A stretch of 13,548 nucleotides of DNA, from positions 1 to 13,548 of the forward strand of contig CAAFQL010000208.1 in NCBI GenBank assembly GCA_900765125.1. Direction: 5' to 3'. Positions 13,201-13,548 of this stretch are shown here, one piece after another. A model generated the notes under the pieces. The model did not search any database and was not told the DNA's origin. It worked only from the letters and a program-made list of their open reading frames with translations. The DNA comes from Oscillospiraceae bacterium. GTDB lineage: Bacteria; Bacillota; Clostridia; Oscillospirales; Ruminococcaceae. Position 1 is the first letter of the stretch; each line of letters starts with the position of its first letter. Position numbers and translations under genes: made by a program.

Positions 13201-13548
13201 ATGAAGCATATTGATATTAAAAACATCTTCACTGATAAGTCTTACGTTGGCGAAAGCGTAACTGTATGCGGCTGGGTAAGAACAGCGAGAAATTCAAAGA
13301 CTATGGCTTTTATAGCACTAAATGACGGTACTACTCTGAATCATTTGCAGATAGTTATTGATAAGTCATCTGATATTGATTATGAGGATGCACTTCATCT
13401 GGGTACATCTTTAAAGGTTGTAGGTAAGGTAGTCGAAGATCAGCACGGTTCTGTAGAAATAAATGCGGAGAAGATCACTGTACTCGGCACTTGTCCGGGA
13501 GAATATCCTCTTCAGAAAAAGCGTCACACTCTTGAATTCTTACGTACC
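13201..13548 (+). CDS. asnS: Asparaginyl-tRNA synthetase, N-terminal part (cut by window edge)
   Basis: The first 116 residues are seen: the OB-fold anticodon-binding domain of a class IIb synthetase, with VCGWVRTARNSKTMAFIALNDGT and LKVVGKVVEDQ blocks. The wording RTARNSKTMAFIALNDG fits AsnRS better than AspRS or LysRS, and the AAC specifier of the T-box leader agrees. The enzyme charges tRNA-Asn in the cytoplasm. AAAGGA lies 8 nt before the ATG. The catalytic domain is beyond the edge. Confidence 0.93.
   Translation, partial: MKHIDIKNIFTDKSYVGESVTVCGWVRTARNSKTMAFIALNDGTTLNHLQIVIDKSSDIDYEDALHLGTSLKVVGKVVEDQHGSVEINAEKITVLGTCPGEYPLQKKRHTLEFLRT

Overview
The window looks like part of a chromosome from a low-GC, fibre-degrading anaerobic Firmicute, most likely a Ruminococcus-like member of the Oscillospiraceae. 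The evidence is a GH10 xylanase with a Thr-rich linker and C-terminal dockerin, a second secreted protein with a dockerin and Thr-rich linkers, a HydE maturase for [FeFe]-hydrogenase, a FeoAB iron(II) system with a Cys-rich accessory protein, a T-box leader, and promoters close to the sigma-A consensus (TTGACA, 17 bp, TATAAT). The genus is inferred from architecture, not from a marker gene.

Layout. 1-1026 (-): a secreted dockerin protein with a C39-like cysteine peptidase domain, cut off at its C-terminus by the window edge, behind its own promoter and a 14-bp leader stem-loop. 1156-2455 (-): an overlapping TetR regulator / CPBP (CAAX-type) membrane protease pair, whose promoter carries two near-identical palindromes. 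2625-3668 (-): hydE. 3770-5220 (-): enolase and a probable 52-residue membrane protein starting 2 nt after it, closed by a strong terminator. 5422-6105 (+): an acidic lipoprotein of unknown function. 6219-8165 (-): CBM22-GH10-dockerin xylanase, whose terminator sits back to back with that of the lipoprotein gene. 8321-10789 (-): feoA, feoB and a 50-residue Cys-rich FeoB-associated protein. 11045-12841 (+): an M3B oligoendopeptidase F-type peptidase. 12859-13548 (+): promoter, asparagine T-box leader and the 5' part of asnS.

How the parts fit. The xylanase and the dockerin peptidase are secreted and probably dock onto a cell-surface cohesin scaffold (cellulosome). The feo operon imports Fe2+, needed among other things for Fe-S and hydrogenase enzymes such as those served by HydE. 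Three copies of an inverted repeat, GTTAG-N6-CTAAC, lie in the feo region: two around the start of transcription and leader, and one between feoA and feoB. This points to a DtxR-like metal-dependent repressor rather than Fur. The asnS leader has an AAC specifier and a UGGC T-box bulge, matching tRNA-Asn.

No CRISPR array, transposon, prophage, tRNA or rRNA gene was seen. The least explained items are the dockerin-peptidase fusion, the small ORF coupled to enolase, the intercistronic feo operator, and the TetR-CPBP pair. Each is a variation on known families; I do not see a clearly new multi-gene system here.
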